Positions 9,743 through 19,194 are shown, numbered from the stretch's first letter. The stretch is DNA of 64,000 bases from Bifidobacterium moraviense (GCF_012932365.1 NZ_JAAIIH010000001.1:434001-498000); one strand, 5' to 3'. Notes: a model not told the origin generated them from the sequence alone. Translations and numbers: made by a program.

Positions 9743-11247
9743 GATTCCTCCGCGATCTCCTCGAGCGTGCGCGGCGCCACCATGAGCGGCCGCGTGAGCC
9801 AGACGCGCTCGTCGCCGTTCAGCGTCACGCAGCGCCACCGCGTCCACGAGCCGCCGGACGTCCTGAGCGCGCCGAGGAATCCGATCAGCTCGCTTTCGCG
9901 CCGCTCCCCCGCCGGCAGCCGGTTGAAGCTCGCCGCCATGTCCACCGCGTCGCCGCGCATCACCGGATCGCGCCGGATCAGCTCGGCCATGCGTCTGAGC
10001 CTCGGACCGCCCACCTCGATGAGCGCGCGCAGGTCCGGGGACGGCGCATCCGGGCCGGAGCCATCCGCGAGCCGCGGCGCCGTGTCGCGCACCATCGGGC
10101 GGGCGGGACGCGTGGGCAGCACGGCGAGCCGCACGGCGGACACGTCGGTGGCGTACGGCGCGTCCGCGGCGTCGGGGGTCTCCCTGGCCTCGGCGCTGAG
10201 CTTGACGAACAGCCGGTTGAGCGTGGAGAGCATCGTGCGGTAGCGCGTGTCGGTCTGCTGACGCACCAGACGGCTGATCGCCTCGTCGGAGGCGCGCATC
10301 TGGCGGCGCACGTCCTCGATGCCCTCGTAGATGCGGGCCAGCTCGGCACGCACCTGCCCGAGCAGCGCGCCCGGTTCACCGTCGAGGTACGGCGTGCGCG
10401 CGATGTCGCGGATCGCGTCGTCGATCTGACGCCGTCCCTCGTCGGTGACGATCACCTGGAACGCGTCCTCGAACCGTCGTCCCGCGTCGGATTCGCGGTA
10501 GGAGCGTCGGTAGTCGTCGTGGTATGCGGTGAGGATCTCGTCGACGGCCATGTCGCCCGACTGCATGCGCCGGCGCAGCATGTCGCCGTTGTCGCGTTCC
10601 GTCAGGGCGAGTTCGCGCAGGTCGATGGGCACGCCGCGCAGCGTGTTGTGCACGACGGCGATGATGTCCTCCACCTGCCGTTCCGTCAGGTCGCCCGTGT
10701 CCTCGCCGTCGAGGATGCGTCTGATCTCGCGCTTGTTGGCCTTGATCTCGCGGTTGAGCAGCGCGATGCGCTCGCGCGGGTCGGCGGTGAGCCGCATGCG
10801 CGCGTGCTCGATCTCCATGATGATCGAGTTCGCCTGCGCGCCGGACAGGGTCCGCGTGTCGTCCTCGAGACGCGACAGCGCCTCGATCGCGCGATGCGCG
10901 CGTGCGGTGAGCCGGTACAGGAACCGGTGGGACGTCACGTCGAGCGAGTTGGCGAGCCACGCGTAGTCGCCGTCGCCCTCACGCGTCAGCTCGGCGAGCA
11001 CGCCGCGCGCGGCGTCGGCCGTGGTCTGTCCCTCCGCGGGCGTGAAGTCTCCGGACGCGATGAGCGGCTCCAGTCCCTGCACGATCCGGTCCTCGAGCGT
11101 CTCGCGCGTGAGCTCCCCGGTGAGCGGGTCGAACGCGGAGCGCAGCAGCGCCACGTAGACCATGGAGTTCCGGCGCAGCAGCAGTCTCAGCACGCCGGTC
11201 TCGTACACCGGTCTGAGCCGTTCCAGCTCGCGCCTTGCGTCACCCAA
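9739..11247 (-). CDS. jetA: Wadjet defence protein JetA (DUF3375, kleisin-like subunit)
   Basis: A 502-residue DUF3375-family protein, the MukF-like kleisin of the JetABC motor. Predicted helical N-terminal winged-helix segments are followed by long charged helices, for example the [20 protein letters not shown] stretch near 165-185. First gene of the operon. Translation most likely starts at a TTG (11245-11247) preceded by AAGGAG at five bases; no in-frame ATG lies nearby. A TTG start on the first gene of a defence operon would keep output low. Divergent from the SRAP gene with 109 bases between the two. Confidence 0.9.
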   Translation of the reverse strand: MGDARRELERLRPVYETGVLRLLLRRNSMVYVALLRSAFDPLTGELTRETLEDRIVQGLEPLIASGDFTPAEGQTTADAARGVLAELTREGDGDYAWLANSLDVTSHRFLYRLTARAHRAIEALSRLEDDTRTLSGAQANSIIMEIEHARMRLTADPRERIALLNREIKANKREIRRILDGEDTGDLTERQVEDIIAVVHNTLRGVPIDLRELALTERDNGDMLRRRMQSGDMAVDEILTAYHDDYRRSYRESDAGRRFEDAFQVIVTDEGRRQIDDAIRDIARTPYLDGEPGALLGQVRAELARIYEGIEDVRRQMRASDEAISRLVRQQTDTRYRTMLSTLNRLFVKLSAEARETPDAADAPYATDVSAVRLAVLPTRPARPMVRDTAPRLADGSGPDAPSPDLRALIEVGGPRLRRMAELIRRDPVMRGDAVDMAASFNRLPAGERRESELIGFLGALRTSGGSWTRWRCVTLNGDERVWLTRPLMVAPRTLEEIAEES

Positions 11248-11343
11248 TGCGTCTCCTTCGTGGTTCCTTCCGCGGCCCCTCCGCGGTTCCTCCGCGTGGT
11301 ATCGAAGCTAGCACAACGGGGGCGAGGGCGCCGCGGCACGTCG

Positions 11344-11349
11344 TACACT
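11344..11349 (+). promoter_or_regulatory. Probable -10 box for a leaderless SRAP transcript
   Basis: TACACT ends exactly seven bases before the ATG at 11357, so RNA would begin at or one base before the start codon. No good -35 box is visible and no ribosome binding site fits between the two. Confidence 0.5.
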
Positions 11350-11356
11350 GTGGGGC

Positions 11357-12049
11357 ATGTGCAGAAGGTTCGCTCTTGACCTGGATTGGGACGCGGTCGC
11401 CGGCTGGCTCGGCGTGGACGCGGGCGACGTGAGGGCGGATCGGCTGCCGCCGCGCACGTTCGCCGTCGAGCCGAGGCAGACCATCGCGCTCGTGGCGCAG
11501 GGCGGCGACGGCAGACGGCATCTGACGGGGGCGAGCTGGTCGCTCGTGCCGCGGTGGAGCCAGACCGACGCGCCCGGCTATCCGACGTACAACGCGCGCG
11601 TGGAATCGATCGCGTACAGACCGACGTTCGCCGAGTCCACGCGGTCCATGCGCGCGATCATCCCCGCGTCGGGATACTACGAGTTCAAGGGACGCCGGCC
11701 GTTCTACTTCCACGCCCCGGACGGGACTCCGCTGGCGATGGCGGGACTGTACTCGTGGTGGCGTCCGTCCGGTTCGCGCCCGTGGCGGCTCACCGCAACG
11801 ATCGTCACCTGCCCCGCCGCGGAGGCGTTCGCCGCCGTGCACGACCGCATGCCGCTGCTCGTGGCGCCGGACATGGCGGCGGCGTGGCTGGACCGTTCCG
11901 TCGACGGCGCGACGCTGCTCCCCCGGATGCGCGAATCGGGCATGGCGCTGTCGAGAGGACTCGGATTCCATGAGGTGGCGCCGCTCGCAGGCGACGGGCC
12001 GCGGCTCATCGCCCCGCTGGAGCGCCGCGATCCGATCAGCCTGTTCTGA
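11357..12049 (+). CDS. SRAP/HMCES (YedK-type) abasic-site DNA-crosslinking protein
   Basis: A 230-residue SOS-response-associated peptidase family protein. The invariant Cys is at position 2, exposed by removal of the initiator Met. The other active-site residues are present: Asn79 in YNARVES, Glu109 in GYYEF and His162 in VHDRMP. The family forms a covalent thiazolidine link with abasic sites in single-stranded DNA and shields them during replication. The name 'peptidase' refers to self-processing. It is divergently transcribed from the Wadjet operon. No LexA-type box was recognised upstream. Confidence 0.92.
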   Translation: MCRRFALDLDWDAVAGWLGVDAGDVRADRLPPRTFAVEPRQTIALVAQGGDGRRHLTGASWSLVPRWSQTDAPGYPTYNARVESIAYRPTFAESTRSMRAIIPASGYYEFKGRRPFYFHAPDGTPLAMAGLYSWWRPSGSRPWRLTATIVTCPAAEAFAAVHDRMPLLVAPDMAAAWLDRSVDGATLLPRMRESGMALSRGLGFHEVAPLAGDGPRLIAPLERRDPISLF

Positions 12050-12077
12050 CCGTCCGACTGCTCCGGTTGTTCCGGAA

Positions 12078-12155
12078 CGGCAAGCGAGGGGCGGGTTTCG
12101 TCGGGATCCGCGCCGCGCCGCGGGAATGATCGGAAACGTGCCCCTTCGCTTGCCG
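12078..12155. terminator. Long hairpin between convergent SRAP and DUF2316 genes
   Basis: CGGCAAGCG-A-GGGGC (12078-12092) can pair with GCCCC-TT-CGCTTGCCG (12140-12155), giving 9+5 bp around a small bulge and a 47-base loop. It fills most of the convergent gap and could act for both strands. There is no T-run. Confidence 0.4.
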
Positions 12156-12196
12156 GGAATCGTCCTCGACGGGCGGCACCCAGATCGGAGTCCGCC

Positions 12197-12496
12197 TCAG
12201 CCGATGCGGTTCGCGTCGATCACGCGCCCGTCCAGGAACCAGTAGTCGTGCGGATCGCCGCGCAACGCGCTGAACGGCACCGGCTTCACGCCGCGCGCCC
12301 GAGCCTCCTCCAGCAGATACCCGCGCACGATCCACGGGTATTCAAGCACGCCGGATTCGAGGTTCACGACGCGCTCCACGACGGCCGCGTCCACGCCGAA
12401 ATGCTCGCCGATCGCCCGCGCGTCGAGCCCGAGCAGCGCCATGTTCTCCCGGAATTCGCGAATGGTCGCCTCGCGCTGCGCACTGGTCAGTGACAT
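12197..12496 (-). CDS. DUF2316 family small protein
   Basis: A 99-residue protein of the DUF2316 type. The N-terminal half has a helix-turn-helix-like pattern (LDARAIGEHFGVDAAVVERV, near residues 23-42). A conserved C-terminal part follows, in which PHDYWFLDGRVI is typical of the family. Function is unknown; the HTH-like half hints at DNA binding, which is inference. It begins six bases after the trpE stop and so is probably the last gene of the hisF-hisI-trpE transcript. The link with amino-acid biosynthesis is positional only. Confidence 0.78.
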   Translation of the reverse strand: MSLTSAQREATIREFRENMALLGLDARAIGEHFGVDAAVVERVVNLESGVLEYPWIVRGYLLEEARARGVKPVPFSALRGDPHDYWFLDGRVIDANRIG

Positions 12497-12502
12497 GGCG
12501 GC

Positions 12503-14101
12503 CTACAGCTCCCTGAGCTGGGCGGCGATCTGCACGGACTCCACGCTCGCCTCGGCCTTGTTGCGCGTCTCCTGCCATTCGGTGGCGGGCACGGAGTCGA
12601 GCACGATGCCGGCGCCGGCCTGCACGCTCGCCTCGTGGTCGCGCAGGAACGCGGTGCGGATGGCGATGGCCATGTCCATGTTGCCAGAGAAGTCGAAGTA
12701 GCCGATCGTGCCGCCGTAGATGCCGCGGTCGGCCGGCTCCAGCTCGTCGATGATCTCGATGGCGCGGGGCTTGGGCGCGCCGGACAGCGTGCCCGCGGGG
12801 AACGCGGACGTGAACACGTCGAACGCGGTGAGGTCCTCGCGCACGTGGCCGGTCACGGTGGAGCAGATGTGCATGATGTGGCTGAAGCGCTTGATGTCCA
12901 TGAGGCTGACGACCTCGACGGAGTCGGGGTCGCACACGCGGCTCAGGTCGTTGCGGCTCAGGTCCACGAGCATGATGTGCTCGCTGCGTTCCTTGGGGTC
13001 GGCGAGCAGCTCCTTGGCCAGCGCCGCGTCCTGCTCGGGGGTCTTGCCGCGCGGACGGGAGCCGGCGATCGGGAACGTCATGGCGTGCCCGTCGTCCACC
13101 TTGATGAGCGTCTCCGGGCTGGAGCCGATCACGTTGAAGTCGCGGCCCTCGGCGTCGGTGAGCGCCATGAAGTACATGTACGGGCTGGGGTTGAGGGTGC
13201 GCAGCACGCGGTACACGTCGAACGGCTCGGCGGGCGAGTCGATGTCGAGGCGCTGGGAGATGACGACCTGGAACACGTCGCCGTCGACGATGTGGCGCTT
13301 CGCCTCCTCGACGGCGTGCTCGTACTCGGCCTTGGCGCTGCGGAAGCGCAGCTTCGGCTGTTCGACGGACGGGTCGATGACGCTGACGCGGTTCTCTCGC
13401 GGCTGGGGCGTGGCGGCGTCGCGCTGCATGCGGTCGAGGCGCGCGATCGCCTCGTCGTAGGCGGCGTCGGCGCGCGTGGGACGGTCGTCCACGTTGATCG
13501 CGTTGGCGATGATCCACACCGAGCCGTCCACGTGGTCCACCACGGCCACGTCGGTGGCCAGGGCGAGCACGGTCTCCGGCTGTCCGGTCTCGTCGGGGGC
13601 CTCGGCGCGCAGCGTCGGCTCCCAGTGGCGGATGGCGTCCCATCCCACGGTGCCCACGAGACCCGAGGTGAGGTTCGGCAGGCCCTTGACGTCCGGCGCC
13701 TTGAGCGTGGCGAGCGTGGCGCGGACCACGTCCATCACGTCGCCCTCCCGGGGCACGCCGACCGGCACCTTGCCGAGCCAGTTGGCGCGGCCGTGGTCGG
13801 AGCGCAGCTGGGCGAGCGAGTTGACGCCGATGAACGAGTAGCGGCTCCAGGATCCGCCGTATTCCGCGGATTCGAGGATGAACGTGCCGCTGCGGCCTCC
13901 GGCGAGACGCTCGTAGAAGCCCACCGGGGTGAGCGAGTCGGCGAGCAGCCTGCGCACGATGGGGATGACGCGGTAGCCCTGGTCGGCGAGCTCGTGGAAC
14001 GTCTCGCGGCTCGGCCACGTGCCGCCCCACGGCAGATGCTCCACGCTGCACACGGCAGCCGTCCACGTCTCGTCCGCCGCGGTTCCGTTCGTCTCGCTCA
14101 T
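12503..14101 (-). CDS. trpE: Anthranilate synthase component I
   Basis: A 532-residue chorismate-binding enzyme that converts chorismate to anthranilate with glutamine-derived ammonia from TrpG (not in this window), the first step of tryptophan synthesis. Seen are the regulatory ILESAEYGG segment near residue 70 (LLES-type tryptophan feedback site), [13 protein letters not shown] near 375, and the catalytic block [18 protein letters not shown] near 430. Length is normal. The ATG overlaps the hisI stop by four bases (ATGA), so trpE is translationally coupled to hisI. The hisF-hisI-trpE order is common in actinobacteria. Confidence 0.95.
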   Translation of the reverse strand: MSETNGTAADETWTAAVCSVEHLPWGGTWPSRETFHELADQGYRVIPIVRRLLADSLTPVGFYERLAGGRSGTFILESAEYGGSWSRYSFIGVNSLAQLRSDHGRANWLGKVPVGVPREGDVMDVVRATLATLKAPDVKGLPNLTSGLVGTVGWDAIRHWEPTLRAEAPDETGQPETVLALATDVAVVDHVDGSVWIIANAINVDDRPTRADAAYDEAIARLDRMQRDAATPQPRENRVSVIDPSVEQPKLRFRSAKAEYEHAVEEAKRHIVDGDVFQVVISQRLDIDSPAEPFDVYRVLRTLNPSPYMYFMALTDAEGRDFNVIGSSPETLIKVDDGHAMTFPIAGSRPRGKTPEQDAALAKELLADPKERSEHIMLVDLSRNDLSRVCDPDSVEVVSLMDIKRFSHIMHICSTVTGHVREDLTAFDVFTSAFPAGTLSGAPKPRAIEIIDELEPADRGIYGGTIGYFDFSGNMDMAIAIRTAFLRDHEASVQAGAGIVLDSVPATEWQETRNKAEASVESVQIAAQLREL

Positions 14102-14505
14102 CGCTCGTCCTCCTGTTCCCTGGTACGGCTTCCCTCCACGACGGGCAGCGGCCCGCCTTCGAGGAAGCAGGACCGCTTGCCGGTGTGGCACGCGGCGCCC
14201 ACCTGATCGACCTCCACGAGCAGCGCGTCGCCGTCGCAGTCCAGCGAGACGCCTTTGACGTACTGCACGTGCCCGGACGTGTCGCCCTTGCGCCAGTACT
14301 CCCGGCGGGAGCGCGACCAGAACGTGACGCGTCCCGTGGTGAGGGTGCGGCGCAGCGCCTCGTCGTTCATGTAGCCGACCATGAGCACCTCGCGCGTGTC
14401 GTACTGCTGGATCACCGCGGCCACGAGCCCCTTCGCGTCGCGCTTGAGTCTCGACGCGATGCGCGGGTCGAGCGTGGTCGCGTTGTCGTATTCGTTGTCT
14501 GCCAT
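14098..14505 (-). CDS. hisI: Phosphoribosyl-AMP cyclohydrolase
   Basis: A 135-residue HisI that opens the adenine ring of phosphoribosyl-AMP in histidine synthesis. The zinc/magnesium site residues are visible: [11 protein letters not shown] near residue 95, then [10 protein letters not shown] near 112. The monofunctional form, without the HisE pyrophosphohydrolase domain, matches its length. The start at 14505 has AGGAG 11 bases upstream. It sits between hisF and trpE in one transcript. Confidence 0.94.
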   Translation of the reverse strand: MADNEYDNATTLDPRIASRLKRDAKGLVAAVIQQYDTREVLMVGYMNDEALRRTLTTGRVTFWSRSRREYWRKGDTSGHVQYVKGVSLDCDGDALLVEVDQVGAACHTGKRSCFLEGGPLPVVEGSRTREQEDER

Positions 14506-14564
14506 TGTCCGTATCGCTCCTGAAGCCTTGGTGAAGCCGGCGGGAAGCCGGCACGAATCTCGTC

Positions 14565-15335
14565 TCAGCGCACCGTGTAGCCGTGGCGCCTGAGCTCGTC
14601 CTTGACGTCGCCGATGGTCATCTTGCCGTAGTGGAAGACGGATGCGGCGAGCACGGCGTTCGCGCCCGCCTCGATGGCCGGCGGGAAGTCCTCCACCTTG
14701 CCGGCGCCGCCGGAGGCGATGATCGGGATGCTGACCTCGCGGCGCACGGCGCGGATCATCTCGAGGTCGAAGCCGTCCTGCGTGCCGTCGGCGTCCATGG
14801 AGTTGAGCAGGATCTCCCCCGCTCCCAGCTCCTCGGCGCGCTTGACCCACCAGATCGCGTCGATGCCGGTGGACTTGCGGCCGCCCATCGTGGTGACCTC
14901 AAAGCCGGACTGCGTGTGCTGCTCGCCCTTCTCGCGGCGGGCGTCCACGGACAGCACGAGCACCTGGTTGCCGAAGCGCTCCGCCACGCGGCTGATGAGC
15001 GTGGGGTCGTTGATTGCCGCCGTGTTGACGCCCACCTTGTCGGCGCCGCAGCGCAGCAGCGAGTCGACGTCCTCGGGGGTGCGCACGCCGCCGCCCACGG
15101 TCAGCGGGATGAAGATCTGCTCGGCGGTGCGCGAGACCACGTCGATCATGGTCTGGCGGTGTGAGCTGGAGGCGGTCACGTCGAGGAAGGTGAGCTCGTC
15201 GGCGCCCTGACGGTAGTATTCGCGGGCCAGCTCCACCGGGTCGCCGGCATCGCGCAGATTCTCGAAATGCACGCCCTTGACCACTCGTCCCGCGTCGACG
15301 TCCAGACAGGGGATCACACGAACCGCCAGCGACAT
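14565..15335 (-). CDS. hisF: Imidazole glycerol phosphate synthase cyclase subunit
   Basis: A 256-residue (beta/alpha)8 barrel that, with HisH, makes imidazole glycerol phosphate and AICAR. The two catalytic aspartates are recognisable in [14 protein letters not shown] (Asp near 11) and VLSVDARR (Asp near 130). Phosphate-binding glycines lie in VGGGVRT and ASGGAGK. First gene of the hisF-hisI-trpE-DUF2316 cluster; GGGAG precedes the ATG. hisH is not in the window, so the rest of the his pathway is elsewhere. Confidence 0.96.
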   Translation of the reverse strand: MSLAVRVIPCLDVDAGRVVKGVHFENLRDAGDPVELAREYYRQGADELTFLDVTASSSHRQTMIDVVSRTAEQIFIPLTVGGGVRTPEDVDSLLRCGADKVGVNTAAINDPTLISRVAERFGNQVLVLSVDARREKGEQHTQSGFEVTTMGGRKSTGIDAIWWVKRAEELGAGEILLNSMDADGTQDGFDLEMIRAVRREVSIPIIASGGAGKVEDFPPAIEAGANAVLAASVFHYGKMTIGDVKDELRRHGYTVR

Positions 15336-15412
15336 AGCTCAACTCCCGTTGCTTCCTAGGTTTTCCTACAGCCCGTCAGCTTACCTACCGCACGTTACAA
15401 CGTCCGCATGAT

Positions 15413-15431
15413 GGACGGGACCGTCCCGTCC
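15413..15431 (-). terminator. Hairpin immediately after rlmN
   Basis: A perfect 8-bp stem (GGACGGGA, 15413-15420, with TCCCGTCC, 15424-15431) with a 3-base loop lies two bases past the rlmN stop. No T-run follows on the minus strand. Confidence 0.45.
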
Positions 15432-15433
15432 GC

Positions 15434-16639
15434 TCAGGCGCGGCCGTCCCTGCCCTTGGCGGCGAGCTGGCCGCAGGCGCCGTCGATGTCCTGGCCGCGG
15501 GTGTCGCGCAGCGTGGCGGTGATGCCCGCCGCGTGCAGGATGTCGAGGAAGCGCCGCTCGTCCTCCGGCTTGGAGGCGGTCCATCTGGAGCCTTCGATGG
15601 GGTTGAGCGGGATCGGGTTCACGTGCGCCCAGTCGTCGCCGTAGTGGTTGAGGCGCTTGGCGAGCAGGCGCGCATGCTCGGCCTGGTCGTTGATGCCGCG
15701 CATGAGCGCGTATTCGATGCTGACGCGCCGCTTGGAGGCGAGCCAGTAGTCGTGCGCCGCGTCGAGCACGGCGGTGGTGTCGAAGCGGCGGTTCATCGGC
15801 ACGAGCTCGTCGCGCAGCGCGTCGCTCGGCGCGTGCAGCGAGACGGCGAGGCGCACGGGGATGCCCTCCTCGGCGAGCTTCCTGATGCCGGGAACCACGC
15901 CCACGGTGGACACGGTGATGTTGCGCGCCGAGATGCCGAACCCCTCGGGAGGCATGGCGGAGATCTGACGCACGGCGGACAGCACGGAGCGGTAGTTGCC
16001 CATCGGCTCGCCCATGCCCATGAACACGACGTTGCTGAGCCTGCCGGGGCCTCCGGCCACCTCGCCGTCGCGCATCATCCGCGCGGCCACGCGCACCTGC
16101 TCGAGGATCTCCCCCGCGGACATGTTGCGCGTGAGCCCCAGCTTGCCGGTGGCGCAGAACGGGCATCCCATGCCGCAGCCCACCTGCGACGAGATGCACA
16201 GCGTGGTGCGCGTCGGATAGCGCATGAGCACCGATTCGATGAGCGAGCCGTCGAACAGGCGCCACAGCGTCTTGATGGTGGCGCCGTCGTCGGCCACCTG
16301 CCGGGTAACCTCGTGGATGAGCTCGGGGAAGAACGCCCGGGCCGCGTCCTCTCGTTTGGCGGCCGGGAAGTCGGTGAACTCGGACGCGTCCGCGTCGAAG
16401 CGTCCGTAGTAGTGGTTGGCGAGCTGCTTGACGCGGAACTTCGGCAGACCCAGCTCGGCGGCGGTCGCGATGCGCTGCTCGGGGGTCATGTCGGCGAAGT
16501 GCAGCGGCGGCTTGCCGCGGCGCGCGTGGTCGCGGCTGAGCACGTCGCGGAACGCGCCGGTGGTGCCGCCGGGCGTGATGCCGGTCTCGGGAACGGATGC
16601 GGGATTGTCGGTTGCGATTGCGGTTTCGATGTCTGTCAT
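15434..16639 (-). CDS. rlmN: Dual-specificity 23S rRNA (A2503)/tRNA (A37) methyltransferase RlmN
   Basis: A 401-residue radical SAM methyltransferase that adds C2-methyl groups to A2503 of 23S rRNA and A37 of some tRNAs. The iron-sulphur motif CGMGCPFCATGK lies near residue 140. The MGMGEPMGNY loop and a C-terminal Cys-containing segment (DIDGACGQL) follow; the latter supplies the methyl-carrier cysteine. The start at 16639 was preferred over an upstream GTG because GGGAG lies five bases before it. It follows cdsA by 16 bases in the same transcript. Confidence 0.94.
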   Translation of the reverse strand: MTDIETAIATDNPASVPETGITPGGTTGAFRDVLSRDHARRGKPPLHFADMTPEQRIATAAELGLPKFRVKQLANHYYGRFDADASEFTDFPAAKREDAARAFFPELIHEVTRQVADDGATIKTLWRLFDGSLIESVLMRYPTRTTLCISSQVGCGMGCPFCATGKLGLTRNMSAGEILEQVRVAARMMRDGEVAGGPGRLSNVVFMGMGEPMGNYRSVLSAVRQISAMPPEGFGISARNITVSTVGVVPGIRKLAEEGIPVRLAVSLHAPSDALRDELVPMNRRFDTTAVLDAAHDYWLASKRRVSIEYALMRGINDQAEHARLLAKRLNHYGDDWAHVNPIPLNPIEGSRWTASKPEDERRFLDILHAAGITATLRDTRGQDIDGACGQLAAKGRDGRA

Positions 16640-16655
16640 GTCGTCTCCCACGGTC

Positions 16656-17618
16656 TCACAGACCGCTGACGTAGAGCAGCAGCGCGATGAGGGGCGCGCA
16701 CATGAGGATGGAGTCGACGCGGTCGAGCACGCCGCCGTGCCCCTTGAGCAGGTGTCCCATGTCCTTGATGCCGAGGTCGCGCTTGATCATGGAGGCGCAC
16801 AGGTCGCCGTACGTGCCCACGACGCCCACGGTGACGCCGAGCACCACGGGCATCCACCAGCGCGAGGCCCACATCGGGGCGTCGTACGTGCAGGCGAAGA
16901 TCGCGAACGCGCCGGCCATGGCGAAGAGCATGGACCCGGCGAGGCCCTCGTACGACTTCTTGGGGCTGATGCGCGGCGAGAGCTTGTGGCGGCCGAACGC
17001 GGCGCCGAAGAACAGGCCGCCCGTGTCGGACAGGGCCGGCAGGAAGACGCTCATGATGGCGTGCGCCATGGGGTGGCCGCCGAACGTGAGCGGGAAGATG
17101 AGGTAGCAGGCCAGCACCTCGAGGTAGAGGATGGTCAGCAGGGTGACGCCGACGTTGGCGAGGCGCGACGCCCGGGGCGGCTCGTCGTCGTGGTTGAACG
17201 AGGACTCGAGCCTGATCGCGGCGTCCGCGGCCGAGAGCTTGCGCGCCACCGCCATGGGCACGCGCGTACCGAAGCTCAGTCGCGCCGTGGAGCACGGCAG
17301 CGCGACCACGATGGTGGCCATGACGCCGATCGACATCGCGGCGAAGTGCCACGGCGCGTAGTAGGTGGCGAGCATGGTGGCCGAGGAGCAGACCCACAGC
17401 GCCGCCACGGGGATGTGCAGCCCCACGGTGGCGAAGTCGATCCTGAGCTCCCACAGCCCCAATATCATGAACAGCACGATCAGCATGACGAACGCGTCGA
17501 TGCGTATGGCGAGGCATGCGAGGATGATCGCGACGAGCAGCGCCCCGGTCGCGATGGCCTGGGGCATGTTGCGTCCGGTGCGCTTGTTGATCGTGGCTAA
17601 CTGATCGTGCTGGTCCAT
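16656..17618 (-). CDS. cdsA: Phosphatidate cytidylyltransferase
   Basis: A 320-residue integral membrane enzyme that makes CDP-diacylglycerol from phosphatidate and CTP. About eight hydrophobic segments are visible. Signature pieces are LSDTGGLFFG near residue 195, SPKKSYEG near 220 and the C-terminal GDLCASMIKRDLGIKDMG to HGGVLDRVDS block (about 275-312). A long polar loop separates the early membrane segments. The start ATG has no clear ribosome binding site; an internal start at MPQAIATG (residue 18) is an alternative. It follows frr by 36 bases. Confidence 0.93.
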   Translation of the reverse strand: MDQHDQLATINKRTGRNMPQAIATGALLVAIILACLAIRIDAFVMLIVLFMILGLWELRIDFATVGLHIPVAALWVCSSATMLATYYAPWHFAAMSIGVMATIVVALPCSTARLSFGTRVPMAVARKLSAADAAIRLESSFNHDDEPPRASRLANVGVTLLTILYLEVLACYLIFPLTFGGHPMAHAIMSVFLPALSDTGGLFFGAAFGRHKLSPRISPKKSYEGLAGSMLFAMAGAFAIFACTYDAPMWASRWWMPVVLGVTVGVVGTYGDLCASMIKRDLGIKDMGHLLKGHGGVLDRVDSILMCAPLIALLLYVSGL

Positions 17619-17654
17619 GATGATGCGGGGTTCGGAGGTGCGGCGCGGGCCGGC

Positions 17655-18209
17655 TCAGACCTCGAGGATCTCCTTCTGCTTGGTCTCGAGCAGGGCGTCG
17701 ATCTCGTCCGTGGTGGACTTGGTGACCTTGTCGAGCTCCTTGAGCAGGCGGTCGCCGTCGTCCTCGCCCATGTCGCCGTCCTTGACGGCCTTGTCGATGG
17801 ACTCCTTGGCCTTGCGGCGGATGTTGCGCACCGCGACCTTGCCGTCCTCGGCCTTGCCCTTGGCGAGCTTCACGTACTCCTTGCGGCGCTCCTCGGTCAG
17901 CTCGGGCAGGGTGACGCGGATGACGTTGCCGTCGCGGTTGGGGCTCACGCCGAGGTCGGAGTCGCGGATGGCCTTCTCCACGGCCGCGGCCTGAGACTTG
18001 TCGAACGGGGTGACGGCCAGGGTGCGCGGCTCCGGCACGCCGATGGAGGCGACGGCCTTGATGGGCGTGGGCGAGCCGTAGTAGTCGACGGTGATGCCGT
18101 TGAGCAGGGCCGGGTTGGCGCGGCCGGTGCGGATGCCGGAGAAGTTCTCCTTGGTGTTCTCGACGGTCTTGGCCATCTGTTCCTTGGCCTGATCGATGAC
18201 GGTAGCCAT
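17655..18209 (-). CDS. frr: Ribosome recycling factor
   Basis: A 184-residue RRF, the usual length, which splits post-termination ribosomes with EF-G. Recognised from the opening helix with FSGIRTGRANPALLNGI, from TPFDKSQ, and from the C-terminal ELDKVTKSTTDEIDALLETK region. The start at 18209 was chosen because AAGGAGCACCAC precedes the ATG, removing a false upstream extension. Conserved neighbour of pyrH. Confidence 0.96.
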   Translation of the reverse strand: MATVIDQAKEQMAKTVENTKENFSGIRTGRANPALLNGITVDYYGSPTPIKAVASIGVPEPRTLAVTPFDKSQAAAVEKAIRDSDLGVSPNRDGNVIRVTLPELTEERRKEYVKLAKGKAEDGKVAVRNIRRKAKESIDKAVKDGDMGEDDGDRLLKELDKVTKSTTDEIDALLETKQKEILEV

Positions 18210-18268
18210 GTGGTGCTCCTTGCTGGTTGTTGTGCGGATTGGTTGGTTCTTGGCGGGCGACGGCTTCG

Positions 18269-19018
18269 TCACTCGGCGAGGGTGGATTCGGCGGTGGAGA
18301 CCAGCGTGCCGATCTCGTCGCCGACGAGGGCGCGGGTGACGTTGCCCGGCTCCTCGAGTCCGAAGACGCGGATGCGCTTGCGGTTGTCGCGGGCCATGGA
18401 CAGCGCGGCGGCGTCCATGACGGCGAGGTTGTCGACCAGGGCGCGCTTGTAGCTCAGGGTGGCGAAGCGCTTGGCGTCCGCGTCCTTGCGCGGGTCGGCG
18501 GTGTACACGCCGTCGACGCCGTTCTTGCCCATGAGCACCTCGTCGCAGTGGATCTCGAGGGAGCGCTGGATGGAGACGGTGTCCGTGGAGAAGTACGGCA
18601 TGCCGGCGCCGGCGCCGAAGATCACGACGCGGCCCTTCTCCAGATGGCGGATGGCCTTGAGCGGGATGTACGGCTCGGCGACCTGGCCCATGGTGATGGC
18701 GGTCTGCACGCGGGTGGACTGCCCCTCCTGCTCCAGGAAGTCCTGCAGCGCCAGGCAGTTCATCACGGTGCCGAGCATGCCCATGTAGTCGCCGCGGGAG
18801 CGATCGATGCCGGCCTGCTGCAGTTCGGCGCCGCGGAAGAAGTTGCCGCCGCCCACGACGATGGCCACCTGGACGCCCCGGCTCACCGCGGGGACGATCT
18901 CCTCGGCGATGCGACGCACCACGTGCGTGTCGATGCCGACCTTGCCGCCGCCGAACGCCTCGCCGGACAGTTTGAGCAGGACCCTGCGCGGATTGTCTGA
19001 TGCCTCTTTGCCAGTCAT
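18269..19018 (-). CDS. pyrH: UMP kinase
   Basis: A 249-residue hexameric bacterial UMP kinase of the amino-acid-kinase fold; it phosphorylates UMP to UDP. Motifs are KLSGEAFGG near residue 15, VGGGNFFRG near 57, [11 protein letters not shown] near 140 and [14 protein letters not shown] near 173. It is followed by frr after 59 bases. It is separated from tsf by a strong hairpin terminator, so it has its own promoter or depends on read-through. Confidence 0.96.
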   Translation of the reverse strand: MTGKEASDNPRRVLLKLSGEAFGGGKVGIDTHVVRRIAEEIVPAVSRGVQVAIVVGGGNFFRGAELQQAGIDRSRGDYMGMLGTVMNCLALQDFLEQEGQSTRVQTAITMGQVAEPYIPLKAIRHLEKGRVVIFGAGAGMPYFSTDTVSIQRSLEIHCDEVLMGKNGVDGVYTADPRKDADAKRFATLSYKRALVDNLAVMDAAALSMARDNRKRIRVFGLEEPGNVTRALVGDEIGTLVSTAESTLAE

Positions 19019-19108
19019 ACCTTGGTGCCTTTCATTGGTCAGGCGTAACAAATACCGCATATCAGCGTATCGGTCCGCGCCGACACACGCCGGCAGCGAC
19101 ACCGACGA

Positions 19109-19151
19109 AATCGGCCCGCGCTCCCCTCCTTGCGGAAAGCGCGGGCCGATT
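19109..19151 (-). terminator. Strong hairpin terminator after tsf
   Basis: A perfect 14-bp stem (19109-19122 with 19138-19151, arms AATCGGCCCGCGCT/AGCGCGGGCCGATT) with a 15-base loop. On the minus strand it is followed by TTTCG. It closes the rpsB-tsf transcript before pyrH. Confidence 0.8.
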
Positions 19152-19194
19152 CCTCACCGGTTCGCGGATGCGACCGGCCGGCTGCGGTCGACGA

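Noticed and set aside
5378-10243. Long plus-strand frames (737 and 790 codons) opposite jetC-jetA
   Set aside because: They are shadows of the Wadjet genes; composition is biased to Arg, Ala and Val without any recognisable motif.
4080-12049. A mobile defence island with integrase or insertion sequence
   Set aside because: No integrase, transposase, direct-repeat boundary or tRNA attachment site is present around the Wadjet operon; composition matches the neighbours.
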